A DNA stretch of 64,000 nt from Yoonia sp. SS1-5 (GTDB lineage: Bacteria > Pseudomonadota > Alphaproteobacteria > Rhodobacterales > Rhodobacteraceae), in the NCBI RefSeq assembly GCF_038443705.2, contig NZ_CP151767.2, forward strand, positions 310,001 to 374,000. Reading direction: 5' to 3'. Positions 1 through 11,782 of this stretch are shown here, piece by piece (position 1 is the stretch's first letter; each line of letters starts with the position of its first letter). The notes under the pieces were generated by a model that was not told the DNA's origin, did no database searches, and saw only the letters and a list, made by a program, of their open reading frames with translations. Made by a program: the position numbers and the translations under genes.

Positions 1-3000
1 ATTTCCGCAAAGCCGGCGTGCCATCGGCACTGAAAAAGGTTAAGGAAAAGGGCGTTCCCGCGTTCCTGTGGAAATCCGTTCCGGCCAAGGGTGCCACATT
101 CGGCGGCGAGACATCCGCCAAGCAGGTTTTTGATCGCCTTGCCGGTGCGTGGACCTACTGGGGCTGGAAAGGCGGCTACTTTACCAGCGAAGAAGACGCA
201 CGCGCCTATTTCGATGAGATGCGCTACATGCTGGCCACCCAGCGCGCTGCCCCGAACAGCCCGCAATGGTTCAACACCGGCTTGCATTGGGCCTACGGCA
301 TTGATGGTCCCGCACAGGGGCACCACTACGTCGACTACCAAACCGGCGAACTGACCAAATCAACCTCGTCTTACGAGCATCCGCAGCCGCATGCCTGCTT
401 TATCCAGTCCGTCGACGATGATCTGGTCAATGATGGTGGCATCATGGATCTGTGGGTGCGCGAGGCCCGGCTGTTCAAATATGGCTCTGGTACCGGCACG
501 AACTTTTCCAGTTTGCGCGGCGAGGGCGAACCATTGTCAGGTGGCGGCAAGTCTTCGGGCCTGATGGGTTTTTTGAAAATCGGCGACCGCGCGGCGGGTG
601 CTATCAAGTCAGGCGGTACAACCCGCCGGGCGGCCAAGATGGTGATCGTGGATGCCGATCACCCCGATATCGAGGAATTCATCAACTGGAAAGTCATTGA
701 AGAACAAAAGGTTGCCTCTATCGTTGCCGGTTCGAAAATGCACGAGCGGTATCTGAACGCGATCTTTGCCGCGATCAAGACATGGGATGGGGAAGAGGTC
801 GCAGCCTACGACCCCAAGAGCAACGAAACGCTTGCTGCAGCCGTCAAGGACGCCAAGAAATCCGCGATCCCCGAGACCTATATCAAGCGCGTTCTGGATT
901 ATGCCAAGCAGGGCTATGACAGCATTGAATTCCCGACCTACGACACGGATTGGGATAGCGAGGCTTATTCATCCGTCTCTGGCCAGAACTCCAACAACTC
1001 CATTCGCGTGACCGACGCTTTCCTGAAAGCCGTCGAAGACGATGCGGACTGGAAACTGATCAACCGCAAGAACGGCGAATGTGCCAAGATCATCAAGGCC
1101 CGCGATCTGTGGGAACAGGTTGGCCACGCGGCCTGGGCCTGTGCCGATCCCGGCATCCAGTACCACGACACGGTCAACGCCTGGCACACATGCCCCGAAG
1201 ATGGGGCGATCCGCGGCTCAAACCCTTGTTCTGAATACATGTTCCTTGATGATACAGCGTGTAACCTTGCCTCGATGAACCTCCTGACCTTCTATAAGGA
1301 CGGGCAGTTCCAGGTCGAAGACTACATGCACGCCACACGTCTTTGGACGGTGACGCTGGAAATCAGCGTGATGATGGCGCAGTTCCCATCCAAGGAAATC
1401 GCGCAGCGGTCCTATGACTTCCGCACCTTGGGTCTGGGCTATGCCAATATCGGCGGTCTGCTGATGAATATGGGGCTGGGCTATGACAGCGACGAAGGCC
1501 GGGCCATGGGCGCCGCCCTGACGGCGATTATGTCCGGTGTGTCCTATGCGACGTCTGCCGAAATGGCGGGCGAGCTTGGGCCATTCCCCGGCTACAAGAA
1601 AAACAGCAAGCATATGTTGCGGGTGATCAAGAACCACCGGCAGGCGGCGTTGGGCAAGACAACCGGCTACGACAAGCTGGATGTAAAGCCCGTCCCGCTG
1701 GACCACGCAAACTGCCCGGATCAGCGGCTGGTCGAACTGGCCGTCGGGGCATGGGACGAGGCGCTGACACTGGGCAAGAAACATGGCTACCGCAATGCGC
1801 AGGTGTCCGTGATTGCGCCCACCGGTACAATCGGTCTGGTCATGGATTGTGATACAACCGGGATCGAGCCGGATTTCGCATTGGTGAAATTCAAGAAACT
1901 CGCCGGGGGTGGCTACTTCAAGATCATCAACCAATCCGTGCCAGCCGCGCTGGAAAAGCTGGGCTATGGATCGGCGCAGATCGAAGAGATCATCGCCTAT
2001 GCCGTGGGCCACGGGTCCATCGGTCAGGCACCTGCGATCAACCACACATCCCTGATTGGGCACGGGTTCGGGCAGGCCGAACTGGACAAGGTCGAGGGGG
2101 CGCTTGCCTCTGCATTCGACATCCGGTTCGTGTTCAACCAGTGGACGCTGGGCGAGGAATTCTGCACCAAGACGCTGGGCATTCCCGCTGAAAAGCTGAA
2201 CGATCCGACCTTTGATCTGCTGCGCCACCTAGGCTATTCCAAACAGGATATCGACGCGGCCAATGACCATGTCTGCGGAACGATGACGCTGGAAGGCGCG
2301 CCCTATCTGAAGGAAGAGCATTACAATGTCTTCGACTGCGCCAACCCCTGCGGCAAGAAAGGCAAGCGTTATCTGAGCGTTGACAGTCATATCTACATGA
2401 TGGCCGCGGCCCAGTCCTTTATCTCGGGTGCGATCTCCAAGACGATCAATATGCCGAATGACGCAACCATCGAGGATTGCCAGAAGGCCTATGAATTGTC
2501 CTGGTCGCTGGGTGTGAAAGCCAATGCGCTCTACCGCGATGGATCGAAACTGTCCCAGCCACTTGCTGCCGCCCTGGTCGAGGATGACGACGAGGCGCTC
2601 GAGACACTCGAAAGCGGATCAACCAACGAAAAGGCCGCCGTGCTGGCCGAAAAGATCGTTGAAAAGATCATCGTGCAAGAGGTCCGCAACCGCGAGCGCG
2701 AAAAGATGCCGCAGCGCCGCAAGGGCTATACCCAAAAGGCCATCGTTGGTGGGCACAAAGTGTATCTGCGGACAGGCGAATATGAAGATGGCTCTCTGGG
2801 TGAGATTTTCATCGACATGCACAAGGAAGGTGCGGGCTTCCGGGCGATGATGAACAACTTCGCCATCGCGGTGTCTGTTGGTCTGCAATATGGTGTGCCG
2901 CTCGAAGAATTCGTCGATGCCTTCACCTTCACCAAATTCGAGCCGGCCGGCATGGTTCAGGGCAATGACAGCATCAAGAATGCGACCTCGATCCTTGACT

Positions 3001-3470
3001 ATATCTTCCGCGAGCTGGCCGTGTCCTATCTGGATCGCACCGATCTGGCACATGTGAAACCCGAAGGCGCGACATTTGACGATATCGGCCGGGGCGAACA
3101 GGAAGGGGTGTCCAATATTCAGGCCCCAACCGAGAATGCCGCCAGCCGGTCGCTTGAAGTACTCAAGCAAATCTCCTCGACAGGCTATCTGCGCAAGCGG
3201 ATGCCGCAGGATCTGGTGGTGCTGCAAGGTGGGATGGGCGCTACTGCCCTCGCCACAGGCACAGACCCATCCGCAGCCCTGCAAACACTGGTGCCGCAGG
3301 CAGAGACCGCAACCGTTGCCACTGGCACCGCAAGCCTGTCAGCCCGCGACAAGGCCAAGATGCAAGGCTACGAGGGTGACCCATGCGGCGAATGCGGCAA
3401 CTACACGTTGGTGCGGAACGGAACCTGCATGAAATGCAACACCTGCGGTGGAACGTCGGGTTGTAGCTAA
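1..3470 (+). CDS. nrdJ: Adenosylcobalamin-dependent (class II) ribonucleotide reductase, 5' truncated by window edge
   Basis: Reduces ribonucleotides to deoxyribonucleotides for DNA synthesis, using adenosylcobalamin to start the radical; cytoplasmic and oxygen-independent. The frame is open to the window edge ([13 protein letters not shown]), so about 70 N-terminal residues lie outside; a GTG at 18 is internal. Visible are the finger-loop region [11 protein letters not shown] with the N-x-C-x-E signature, and a Cys-rich C-terminal tail (CGECGNY...CMKCNTCGG), a zinc-ribbon-like end typical of the Rhodobacteraceae enzyme. The protein closely resembles that family along its whole length. It needs B12, which fits the cob genes at 30-34 kb. 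A structured 3' region and an intrinsic terminator follow. Confidence 0.97.
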   Translation, partial: FRKAGVPSALKKVKEKGVPAFLWKSVPAKGATFGGETSAKQVFDRLAGAWTYWGWKGGYFTSEEDARAYFDEMRYMLATQRAAPNSPQWFNTGLHWAYGIDGPAQGHHYVDYQTGELTKSTSSYEHPQPHACFIQSVDDDLVNDGGIMDLWVREARLFKYGSGTGTNFSSLRGEGEPLSGGGKSSGLMGFLKIGDRAAGAIKSGGTTRRAAKMVIVDADHPDIEEFINWKVIEEQKVASIVAGSKMHERYLNAIFAAIKTWDGEEVAAYDPKSNETLAAAVKDAKKSAIPETYIKRVLDYAKQGYDSIEFPTYDTDWDSEAYSSVSGQNSNNSIRVTDAFLKAVEDDADWKLINRKNGECAKIIKARDLWEQVGHAAWACADPGIQYHDTVNAWHTCPEDGAIRGSNPCSEYMFLDDTACNLASMNLLTFYKDGQFQVEDYMHATRLWTVTLEISVMMAQFPSKEIAQRSYDFRTLGLGYANIGGLLMNMGLGYDSDEGRAMGAALTAIMSGVSYATSAEMAGELGPFPGYKKNSKHMLRVIKNHRQAALGKTTGYDKLDVKPVPLDHANCPDQRLVELAVGAWDEALTLGKKHGYRNAQVSVIAPTGTIGLVMDCDTTGIEPDFALVKFKKLAGGGYFKIINQSVPAALEKLGYGSAQIEEIIAYAVGHGSIGQAPAINHTSLIGHGFGQAELDKVEGALASAFDIRFVFNQWTLGEEFCTKTLGIPAEKLNDPTFDLLRHLGYSKQDIDAANDHVCGTMTLEGAPYLKEEHYNVFDCANPCGKKGKRYLSVDSHIYMMAAAQSFISGAISKTINMPNDATIEDCQKAYELSWSLGVKANALYRDGSKLSQPLAAALVEDDDEALETLESGSTNEKAAVLAEKIVEKIIVQEVRNREREKMPQRRKGYTQKAIVGGHKVYLRTGEYEDGSLGEIFIDMHKEGAGFRAMMNNFAIAVSVGLQYGVPLEEFVDAFTFTKFEPAGMVQGNDSIKNATSILDYIFRELAVSYLDRTDLAHVKPEGATFDDIGRGEQEGVSNIQAPTENAASRSLEVLKQISSTGYLRKRMPQDLVVLQGGMGATALATGTDPSAALQTLVPQAETATVATGTASLSARDKAKMQGYEGDPCGECGNYTLVRNGTCMKCNTCGGTSGCS

Positions 3471-3476
3471 GGAATA

Positions 3477-3529
3477 GGGGGGGCAGGTCGGACGCCGCAG
3501 GTTTCTGCGAAATCCGCACTGTCCCCCCC
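3477..3529 (+). repeat. GC-rich stem-loop in the nrdJ 3' region
   Basis: Seven G followed by CAG (3477-3486) can pair with CTG-T-CCCCCCC (3519-3529). Further small palindromes follow to about 3600. It starts 6 nt after the nrdJ stop and lies upstream of the T-tailed terminator, so it is probably an mRNA 3' end structure. No T tract follows it. Confidence 0.5.
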
Positions 3530-3650
3530 GGCGAGGCGCCAAAGGCGCTTTACAGGGCTCCGGGGCGGGTGCGCTCGCCCCCGGCGTCGATCAGGCCGCA
3601 GGCAACAAACCGAGCGGTATTTAAAGAGTGAGCCTGATCAACGAAACTAT

Positions 3651-3676
3651 AGGGTCCCTGCGGGGACCCTTTTTTG
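3651..3676 (+). terminator. Rho-independent terminator of nrdJ
   Basis: AGGGTCCC-TGC-GGGGACCCT forms an 8-9 bp GC-rich stem with a short loop, followed directly by TTTTT. It lies inside a longer open frame of the next gene, which argues that the real start of that gene is downstream (3751). Confidence 0.85.
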
Positions 3677-3750
3677 TCTCGCGCGGCTTTCAAGCCGCCG
3701 ATCAATCGGTGATAGTTGTCGCCAGACTGAATGTGGCGCAGGGGCATCTG

Positions 3751-4530
3751 ATGCAGATCGAAGACATCGTTGATATGGCGACCTATCCCATTGCTGACGC
3801 GGGCTTTGCGGCAACCTGCAACACAAAGCTCGACGCGGACGGTGTTCTTGTCTTGCCGGATTTCATCCAGGCCAAGGCGCTCGCGGATATTCAGGCCGAA
3901 GCCGTCGCGAAACAGGATCAGGCCTATTTTTGTGCGCAGGATCATTCGGTGTACCTGACCCCGGACAATCCGGCTTTTGGCGCGGATCACCCGGCCAATC
4001 GCAAGGTGACGTCATCCAAAGGGTGCATTTGCGATGATGTGATCGCGGGCAACTCGCCCTTGCGGGCGCTTTATGATGATGTGGCATTTCGGCGCTTTGT
4101 GGCGCGCACGACCGGGCAGGCGGGGCTTTACCCCTATGCCGACAATCTGTCCTCGATCAATATCCACTATGCCAAGCGCGGGCAGGAATTGGGCTGGCAT
4201 TTTGATAATTCGTCATTCGCCATCACGCTTTTGATCCAAAAGCCTGCAGCGGGCAGTCGGTTTGAATATATCAAGGATTTGCGCGATGCGGATGCGGGGG
4301 ATCTGAATTACACCGGTGTGGCGGCATTGCTTGATGGCGCGACCCAACCGGATGTGTTGGCGATGGACCCCGGAACGCTCGTGCTGTTTCGTGGGCGCAA
4401 TTCCATCCACCGGGTGTCGCCCAACGAAAGCGACATCACCCGCATGCTGGCGGTTCTGGCCTATAACGCAGAACCGGACGTGTCATTGTCGGAAAGCGCG
4501 CGCATGACATTCTATGGACGGCTCGACTAA
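3751..4530 (+). CDS. 2-oxoglutarate/Fe(II)-dependent dioxygenase family protein
   Basis: A 259-residue protein with the double-stranded beta-helix iron site: H-x-D in LGWHFDNSSF and the distal His followed by Arg in NSIHRVSP. It probably hydroxylates an unidentified small molecule or amino acid using 2-oxoglutarate and O2. The open frame extends back to 3628, but that start would place the nrdJ terminator inside the coding region, so ATG 3751 is chosen, with a weak AGGGG before it; ATG 3775 is also possible. The gene stands alone between a terminator and a nested palindrome. Substrate unknown. Confidence 0.8.
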   Translation: MQIEDIVDMATYPIADAGFAATCNTKLDADGVLVLPDFIQAKALADIQAEAVAKQDQAYFCAQDHSVYLTPDNPAFGADHPANRKVTSSKGCICDDVIAGNSPLRALYDDVAFRRFVARTTGQAGLYPYADNLSSINIHYAKRGQELGWHFDNSSFAITLLIQKPAAGSRFEYIKDLRDADAGDLNYTGVAALLDGATQPDVLAMDPGTLVLFRGRNSIHRVSPNESDITRMLAVLAYNAEPDVSLSESARMTFYGRLD

Positions 4531-4551
4531 AGCGTTATGCGAAAAACCTGT

Positions 4552-4598
4552 ATCACCTAACGCTGCCTGAAATCATAGATTTCAACGCGTTACGTGAT
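4552..4598. repeat. Nested palindrome after the dioxygenase gene
   Basis: Outer arms ATCACCTAACGC (4552-4563) and GCGTTACGTGAT (4587-4598) pair with one C-C mismatch. They enclose a perfect hairpin, TGAAATC-ATA-GATTTCA (4568-4584). It lies 22 nt after the upstream stop codon. It has no T tract, so it looks like a REP-like element or RNA-stabilising structure rather than a standard terminator. Confidence 0.6.
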
Positions 4599-4701
4599 GC
4601 GCGATGTCTGAGGTATTTCGTCAAACGCTGTCGTTGTTTCGAAACACGCTGGGCATTTCGCCGTCTGTCGGGCAACATTCCTCTGAACCACCGGGGGACA
4701 A

Positions 4702-6621
4702 ATGATGACCGACTTTCTGCTGCTGGCTTTTGTGTTTTTGATCGCGGGCGTGATCTCTGTGCCAATCGCGACGCGCTTTGGGCTGGGGTCGGTTCTGGGC
4801 TACCTGATCGCCGGTATCCTGATCAGCCCGATCCTGGCAGTTTTCAATGTTGATGTGATCTCGATCCAGCATTTCGCCGAATTTGGTGTGGTGATGATGC
4901 TGTTCCTTGTCGGGCTGGAACTGGAACCAAAGCTGTTATGGTCGATGCGCGCCCGTCTGCTGGGCCTGGGCGGCGGGCAGGTGGGGCTGACGACATTGGC
5001 GGTCATGGGGATTGCAATGCTGTTTGGCCTGCAATGGAGCGTGGCGCTGGCCGTTGGTCTTGTTTTGGCGTTAAGTTCGACGGCTATCGTGCTGCAAACG
5101 CTGAATGAAAAAGGCCTGATGAAAAGTGATGGCGGGCAATCCAGCTTTTCGGTTCTGCTGTTTCAGGACATTGCGGTGATTCCGATGCTGGCGCTGGTCC
5201 CCTTGCTGGCGCTGCCCGAACTGGCCGATGTCGCGGCCCATGGCGCCGACGCCGCACATGGCACGGACGCCGCGCATGGTGACGGCCATGATGATCATGG
5301 CGAGGCGATGAGCCTTGTTGCGGGGCTGAACGGCTGGCAGACGGCGCTTGTCAATCTGGCGGCCATTGCGGCGGTGATCGGGATCGGCAGTTTTCTGACA
5401 CGGCCGATCTTTCGCTTTATCGCAAGTGCCAATCTGCGCGAGCTTTTTACGGCAACGGCCCTGATGATGGTGGTCGGCATCGCGCTGCTGATGTCATTGG
5501 TGGGGCTGTCCCCGGCCCTTGGCACATTCCTTGCAGGTGTTGTGCTGGCCAACAGCGAATACCGACACGAGCTGGAATCCGATATCGACCCGTTCAAGGG
5601 GCTGTTGTTGGGACTGTTTTTCATGACCGTGGGGGCAGGGATCAACTTTGGTCTGCTGGGCGAGAACCTGTTGCTGATCCTTGGCCTGACGCTTGGGTTG
5701 ATCGCGATCAAGGCGGCGGTGCTTTTGATCCTTGGCTTTGTGTTTGGTGTCCGGGGGACGGATCGGTGGTTGATGGCGCTTGGGCTGGCGCAGGCGGGGG
5801 AATTCGGCTTTGTGCTCTTGTCGTTCACGGTGGCCAATGCAGTCATTCCGCCAGCCCTTGCCGATCAGTTGCTACTGGTTGTCGCCCTGTCGATGCTGCT
5901 GACCCCGGCCTTGTTCATTTTCTATGATCGGGTCATCGCCCCGCGCGCATTGGAAGATGCGCAAGGTGCAGCCGATGAGATCGAGGAGCAGGGCCAAGTG
6001 ATCATCGCAGGCGCCGGACGGGTAGGCGGTATCGTCCGCCGTATCCTGAGCGCTGCGGGCTACAAGCTGACGGTCGTCGACTACAACGCCAAGCATCTGG
6101 AAAATATGCGTCAATTCGGGGCGCGGGTTTATTATGGCGATGCCACCCGGCCCGATCTTTTACATGCCGCGGGTCTGCATGACGCCAGGATTCTGGTGAT
6201 TGCCATTGACGATGAGGATAAGATCACCGGTCTGGTCCATTATGTCCGCCAGAACTATCCCGACGTGCATGTCATCGCCCGCGCCATCAACCGCCATCAT
6301 GTCTATGCGCTATGGGCCGCCGGGTGTCGCGATATCATCCGCGATACCTATGACAGCTCTCTTCGGATCGGCCGATCTGCGTTAGAGGCGATGGGCATTG
6401 CCGCCCATGCGGCCGATCAGATGGTGCAGGCGTTTAATGCCGCCGACCGTGCCTCGATGATTGAACTGGCGGATGCCTATGATCCGGCCATCCCCGTGAT
6501 GGAGAATGCGGCCTATGTGGCCCGGGTCCGCGAGATTATCGGCCCCCGCGAGGCGGCCCTGCACAAGGAAATGATGGACATTCTGGATAGCGCACCGATA
6601 GCCGACCCCGCCAAGGGGTAA
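4702..6621 (+). CDS. Kef-type monovalent cation:proton antiporter (CPA2) with TrkA-N domain
   Basis: A 639-residue inner-membrane protein of the CPA2 family, probably exchanging K+ or Na+ for H+. About twelve hydrophobic segments fill residues 1-415, including the family patches FLVGLELEP and LALSSTAIVLQTLNE. A soluble C-terminal TrkA-N (Rossmann) domain starts near residue 430 with GAGRVGGIV and continues with TVVDYNAKHLE and YGDATRPD, so NAD(H) gating is likely. A loop at residues 178-200 is very rich in His and Asp (five His in AHGxDA-type repeats), which is unusual. The start is one of two adjacent ATGs after CCGGGGGA. It could be called KefB, KefC or YbaL; I cannot separate these. Confidence 0.9.
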   Translation: MMTDFLLLAFVFLIAGVISVPIATRFGLGSVLGYLIAGILISPILAVFNVDVISIQHFAEFGVVMMLFLVGLELEPKLLWSMRARLLGLGGGQVGLTTLAVMGIAMLFGLQWSVALAVGLVLALSSTAIVLQTLNEKGLMKSDGGQSSFSVLLFQDIAVIPMLALVPLLALPELADVAAHGADAAHGTDAAHGDGHDDHGEAMSLVAGLNGWQTALVNLAAIAAVIGIGSFLTRPIFRFIASANLRELFTATALMMVVGIALLMSLVGLSPALGTFLAGVVLANSEYRHELESDIDPFKGLLLGLFFMTVGAGINFGLLGENLLLILGLTLGLIAIKAAVLLILGFVFGVRGTDRWLMALGLAQAGEFGFVLLSFTVANAVIPPALADQLLLVVALSMLLTPALFIFYDRVIAPRALEDAQGAADEIEEQGQVIIAGAGRVGGIVRRILSAAGYKLTVVDYNAKHLENMRQFGARVYYGDATRPDLLHAAGLHDARILVIAIDDEDKITGLVHYVRQNYPDVHVIARAINRHHVYALWAAGCRDIIRDTYDSSLRIGRSALEAMGIAAHAADQMVQAFNAADRASMIELADAYDPAIPVMENAAYVARVREIIGPREAALHKEMMDILDSAPIADPAKG

Positions 6622-6692
6622 GGTATACCGGACGTTGCCCTGCCGGCGCTGCGTTTCTATCGTCGGAACCGACAAAAAAGGGAGGCTGACCA

Positions 6693-7478
6693 ATGCGTTG
6701 CCATGAAGTGGATTATGAGATTTTCGGCGATGATATGCAGATCGTCGAGGTCGAGCTTGACCCGCAAGAGACCGTGATCGCCGAGGCTGGCGCGATGAAT
6801 TACATGGAAGACGGGATCGGGTTCGAGACCAAGATGGGCGATGGATCGTCCCCATCGGGTGGCGTGATGAACTCGCTTTTGAATGTGGGCAAGCGCGTGC
6901 TGACGGGCGAGAGCATTTTCATGACCCATTTCAGCAATAACGGGCAGGGCAAGAAACGTGTGGCTTTTGCCGCCCCATACCCTGGCAAGATTGTCCCGAT
7001 CAATATGGCCGAGATGGGCGAGGAATTGTTGTGCCAGAAAGATGCGTTTCTCTGCGCGGCCTTTGGCACATCCACCGATATCGCCTTTCAGCGTCGTCTG
7101 GGTGCGGGGTTCTTTGGGGGCGAAGGTTTTATCCTGCAGCGCCTGCGCGGCGACGGCATGGCCTTTGTCCATATGGGCGGCACCGTCATCAAGCGCCAGT
7201 TGCAACCGGGCGAGACATTGCGGGTTGATACCGGCTGCATCGCGGCGTTCACGAAAGACGTGGATTACAATATCGAACGGGCAGGCGGGTTGAAATCCAT
7301 GGTGTTTGGCGGCGAGGGCTTGTTTCTGGCAACATTGCACGGCCCCGGAACGGTGTATTTGCAAAGCCTGCCATTCTCACGTCTGGCCGACCGTGTCCTG
7401 CGGGCCGCTGGCCCCGGCGGCAGCAAGGGCGAAGGGTCCGTGCTGGGCGGATTGGGCGATATGTTTGGTGACCGCTAG
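6693..7478 (+). CDS. AIM24 / TIGR00266 family protein
   Basis: A 261-residue soluble protein of the AIM24 (TIGR00266) family, found widely in bacteria and related to a yeast mitochondrial protein. The family fold is a beta-rich tandem repeat; a biochemical role is not settled. Typical segments are [13 protein letters not shown] near the N terminus, [12 protein letters not shown] in the middle and [26 protein letters not shown] near the end. A strong GGGAGG precedes the ATG. Its stop lies 2 nt from the stop of the convergent cupin gene. Whether it shares transcription with the antiporter 71 nt upstream is unclear. Confidence 0.85.
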   Translation: MRCHEVDYEIFGDDMQIVEVELDPQETVIAEAGAMNYMEDGIGFETKMGDGSSPSGGVMNSLLNVGKRVLTGESIFMTHFSNNGQGKKRVAFAAPYPGKIVPINMAEMGEELLCQKDAFLCAAFGTSTDIAFQRRLGAGFFGGEGFILQRLRGDGMAFVHMGGTVIKRQLQPGETLRVDTGCIAAFTKDVDYNIERAGGLKSMVFGGEGLFLATLHGPGTVYLQSLPFSRLADRVLRAAGPGGSKGEGSVLGGLGDMFGDR

Positions 7479-7480
7479 GG

Positions 7481-7900
7481 TCAGGATCCGATATCCAATT
7501 CAGGCGGCGCAAGCGTGAACCCGGCAAAGTCGAAACCGGGCGAGACGGTACAGCCCACCAGCGTCCAGTCGCCCGTACTGCGTGCGGCCTGCCAGTGATC
7601 TTTCGGGACGATCAATTGTGGCTTGTCGCCCGCAGCCAGATCAGGACCCAGACGATGCAGTGTTGCGGGTCCTGCGGCGTCCGCCGCCATGGACAGAATG
7701 ATCGGCGCGCCTGCGTAATAGTGCCAGATTTCGACCGCATCGACCTTGTGCCAATGGCTTGATTGCCCGGCTTTCAACAAAAAATAGATACATGTTCCGG
7801 TCGGGCGGCCCGCGTTTTCGGCGACCCAGGTCTGCCGATAGAAACCGCCCTCTGGATGGGGTTTCAAATCAAGCTGGGCGATGATGTCATCCGCAGTCAT
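7481..7900 (-). CDS. Cupin-like protein (DUF985)
   Basis: A 139-residue protein of the DUF985 cupin family. It opens with the usual LKPHPEGGFYRQTW; further cupin strands carry GTCIYFLLKAGQSSHWHKVDA, with His residues in place for a metal site, and GCTVSPGFDFAGF near the end. The enzymatic role is unknown for most members. The frame can be extended to a TTG at 7924, but ATG 7900, preceded by GGACAG, fits the family N terminus better. It converges on the AIM24 gene with a 2-nt gap. Confidence 0.8.
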   Translation of the reverse strand: MTADDIIAQLDLKPHPEGGFYRQTWVAENAGRPTGTCIYFLLKAGQSSHWHKVDAVEIWHYYAGAPIILSMAADAAGPATLHRLGPDLAAGDKPQLIVPKDHWQAARSTGDWTLVGCTVSPGFDFAGFTLAPPELDIGS

Positions 7901-7971
7901 GTTCTGTCCGTTTGATTGCTGCAAAGACGTCCGACGCCTGATCCATAGGCCGGTGCGGGCTTATCCAGCGA

Positions 7972-9476
<1,505 letters not shown>

Positions 9477-9494
9477 TTAGCGGTATCGGCGGTT

Positions 9495-10385
9495 CTATAA
9501 CGCGGGATGTGCGCTAAGTGAAGCACGCCGCAGACGTGCCTCGCGCATCAAGGTGAAAAGGCCCGATCCAATGACGATGCTTGCCCCAATGAGTGTGGCG
9601 GCATCGGGTATTTCGTCAAAGAACATGACCCCAAGGATCAGGGCGAAGATCATCCGCGAATACCGGAAGGATGAGATGACCCCGGCATTGCCATGACGCG
9701 TCGCGGCGACGATGGCCAGATAGGCGGCGACCCCGATGACGACGCAACCGACAAGGATCAGACTTTGGCGCATATCGGGGACGACCCAGCTGTTTCCCTG
9801 CGTCAGGCTGAGCAACACACCTGCCGGCACGATCAGCGCAAAGGTATGTGTGGCCAATTGTGGCCCGCTGAGCGAGACGCGCAGCGCCCGCGTCAGCAAA
9901 TCGCGCGCCGCCAGCCCCAGCATGCCACCCACGGCCAGCAGCGTGGCACTGTTAAAGCCCGCCATCCCGGGCCGTATGATGATCAACACGCCCAGAAAAC
10001 CGATGATGATCGCAATCCAGCGCCGCCAGCCAACCTGTTGCCCAAGGAAAACTGCGGCCCCCATGGCCACAACAAGGGGCGTTGCCTGTATGACGGCGGA
10101 TGCGGTGGTCAGCGGGATGCGCGACAGGGCTGTCACAAACATGACCGATCCGGCCACATCAAACGCGCTGCGCAACATGACCTTGCGGTCAAGATATTCA
10201 GGTTGCCACAGCGGAATGCCTTTGATCAGAAACCAGCTGACAAAGATCAGCAAGCCGCCTGCGCAGACGGCTGCGAGGATCTGACCGATGGGAATGGTCG
10301 ACGTCAGCGACTTGATCAGCGCATCCTCGATGGCAAAACAAGCCATCGCCAGAACCATCAGCGCAGCACCGCGGATGTTTTCCAT
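9495..10385 (-). CDS. DMT superfamily (EamA) transporter
   Basis: A 296-residue inner-membrane protein with about ten hydrophobic segments arranged as two EamA repeats, typical of drug/metabolite exporters. The first repeat starts with GAALMVLAMACFAIEDALIKSL and the second with LLAVGGMLGLAARDLLTRAL. Substrate unknown. Its ATG overlaps the stop of the Fur-family gene by one base (TAATG), so the two are one translationally coupled operon. That suggests, but does not prove, a link to metal or oxidative stress. Confidence 0.85.
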   Translation of the reverse strand: MENIRGAALMVLAMACFAIEDALIKSLTSTIPIGQILAAVCAGGLLIFVSWFLIKGIPLWQPEYLDRKVMLRSAFDVAGSVMFVTALSRIPLTTASAVIQATPLVVAMGAAVFLGQQVGWRRWIAIIIGFLGVLIIIRPGMAGFNSATLLAVGGMLGLAARDLLTRALRVSLSGPQLATHTFALIVPAGVLLSLTQGNSWVVPDMRQSLILVGCVVIGVAAYLAIVAATRHGNAGVISSFRYSRMIFALILGVMFFDEIPDAATLIGASIVIGSGLFTLMREARLRRASLSAHPAL

Positions 10386-10807
10386 TATGTGTCGCTATCC
10401 GATTTCAGCGGTACGCCGTAAAGTTCCAGCCGGTGGCCCATCAACCGATAGCCAAGCTTGGCCGCGATCCGTTCCTGCAAGGCCTCGATTTCCTGATCAA
10501 CAAACTCGATCACAGCGCCGGAATGCATATCAATCAGGTGGTCATGATGATCCCGGTCCGCAGATTCGTAACGCGCCCGCCCGTCACGGAATTCATGTTT
10601 GTCCAGGATCCCCGCCTCTTCAAACAGCTTGACGGTCCGGTAGACCGTGGCCAGCGAAATACGCGGGTCAGCCGCCGCCGCGCGATTGTAGAGCTCTTCG
10701 ACATCGGGATGATCATCGGCGGCTTCCAGCACCGTCGCGATGGTGCGCCGTTGTTCGGTCATGCGCAGGCCGTTGGCCTCGCAGCGGGAAAGAATGGTCG
10801 AGGTCAT
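10385..10807 (-). CDS. Fur-family transcriptional repressor (Fur/Mur type)
   Basis: A 140-residue metal-responsive repressor. The N-terminal winged helix reads GLRMTEQRRTIATVLE with the recognition helix ISLATVYRTVKLFEEAG. The metal-binding dimer domain carries DHHDHLIDMHSGAVIEF. The length and the HHDH motif match the alphaproteobacterial Fur/Mur (manganese uptake regulator) group. The Irr-type heme motif is not obvious. No CxxC structural zinc site is seen. It is followed by a DMT exporter in the same operon. I cannot tell iron from manganese control. Confidence 0.85.
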   Translation of the reverse strand: MTSTILSRCEANGLRMTEQRRTIATVLEAADDHPDVEELYNRAAAADPRISLATVYRTVKLFEEAGILDKHEFRDGRARYESADRDHHDHLIDMHSGAVIEFVDQEIEALQERIAAKLGYRLMGHRLELYGVPLKSDSDT

Positions 10808-10873
10808 GCGCCCCTCTGTCTTTGGATTGGCCCCCTCATATCCGTCAGCGCGGATGGTTTCCAGAGCGATGCG

Positions 10874-11725
10874 TCAATATTCGAGCGTGCCTTTCATGGT
10901 CAGGATAGCCCGCCCGCTGATGGTGATCGCCGCGGTATCCCCATGCTGGGTGCTGGCCCGAATGACCGACGGCCGCCCCATTTGCACCCCTTGATGAATG
11001 GTGAGGTCCTGATCGGCCCCCCGGGCCTCGGTCAGCAGGGCGGCCAGCGTTGCCGCCGCACTGCCTGTTGCCGGATCTTCGGGGATATTGTCGAGCGGCG
11101 CAAACATGCGCGCATGGATGACATCGCCATTGGCGACATAAGGAAACAGGGCAAAATCCAACCCCGCCGGATGCGTTTGCGCGCCAAGCCTGATCTGATC
11201 TGTCACCGGCATGCATTGGTCCAGCCAGTGTTGCGCCGACAGTTCCACCAGAACAAAGGGCAGTCCAAGGCTGGCCTGCACGGGCGCATGCGTCGCGGTG
11301 GAAATCGCGTTTTGGGGCAGGCCAAGGGCGGCGGCCACCAGCGCGGGATCAGGTGTGGCCAGCCGCTCCAATGCCGCAGTCGTCGTAAAGCGGGCCGCGC
11401 CTGCATCGGCGTGACAGGGGATCGGCCCCACCCCAAGCTCCAATGTCATCTCAGGTTCCGCCCCCAGATCGCGCAGGGCGATGGCGGTGCCAATGGTCGG
11501 ATGCCCGGCAAACGGGATTTCCATGGTTGGCGTAAAGATCCGCACTTTCGCTGTATAGGCCGCGTTACCGGGCGGATAGACAAAGGTCGTTTCCGAAAAG
11601 TTGAACTCCCGCGCAATCCTTTGCAGGTCCTGTTCGGGCAGGCCGGCGGCATCGGTGATCACGGCGAGCTGGTTGCCGCCAAATGCCCTGTCGGTGAAAA
11701 CGTCATAGACGCGAAAATCTGTCAT
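10874..11725 (-). CDS. PhzF family isomerase-like protein
   Basis: A 283-residue protein of the PhzF / diaminopimelate-epimerase-like fold. Visible are the N-terminal [18 protein letters not shown], the catalytic-Glu region [30 protein letters not shown] and the second-lobe [15 protein letters not shown]. PhzF itself isomerises a phenazine precursor, but most bacterial members act on unknown substrates and no phenazine genes are nearby. It is a stand-alone gene read in the same direction as fur, with 66 bp between them. Confidence 0.88.
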   Translation of the reverse strand: MTDFRVYDVFTDRAFGGNQLAVITDAAGLPEQDLQRIAREFNFSETTFVYPPGNAAYTAKVRIFTPTMEIPFAGHPTIGTAIALRDLGAEPEMTLELGVGPIPCHADAGAARFTTTAALERLATPDPALVAAALGLPQNAISTATHAPVQASLGLPFVLVELSAQHWLDQCMPVTDQIRLGAQTHPAGLDFALFPYVANGDVIHARMFAPLDNIPEDPATGSAAATLAALLTEARGADQDLTIHQGVQMGRPSVIRASTQHGDTAAITISGRAILTMKGTLEY

Positions 11726-11782
11726 GGGGTGCCTCCGCCCTGACGTTTAGCAAGGCTTTCGCACAGGCGATAGCACCGGCTG

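Noticed and set aside
1218..2228. 336-codon open frame on the reverse strand of nrdJ
   Set aside because: It lies wholly inside nrdJ; a high-GC shadow with no domain.
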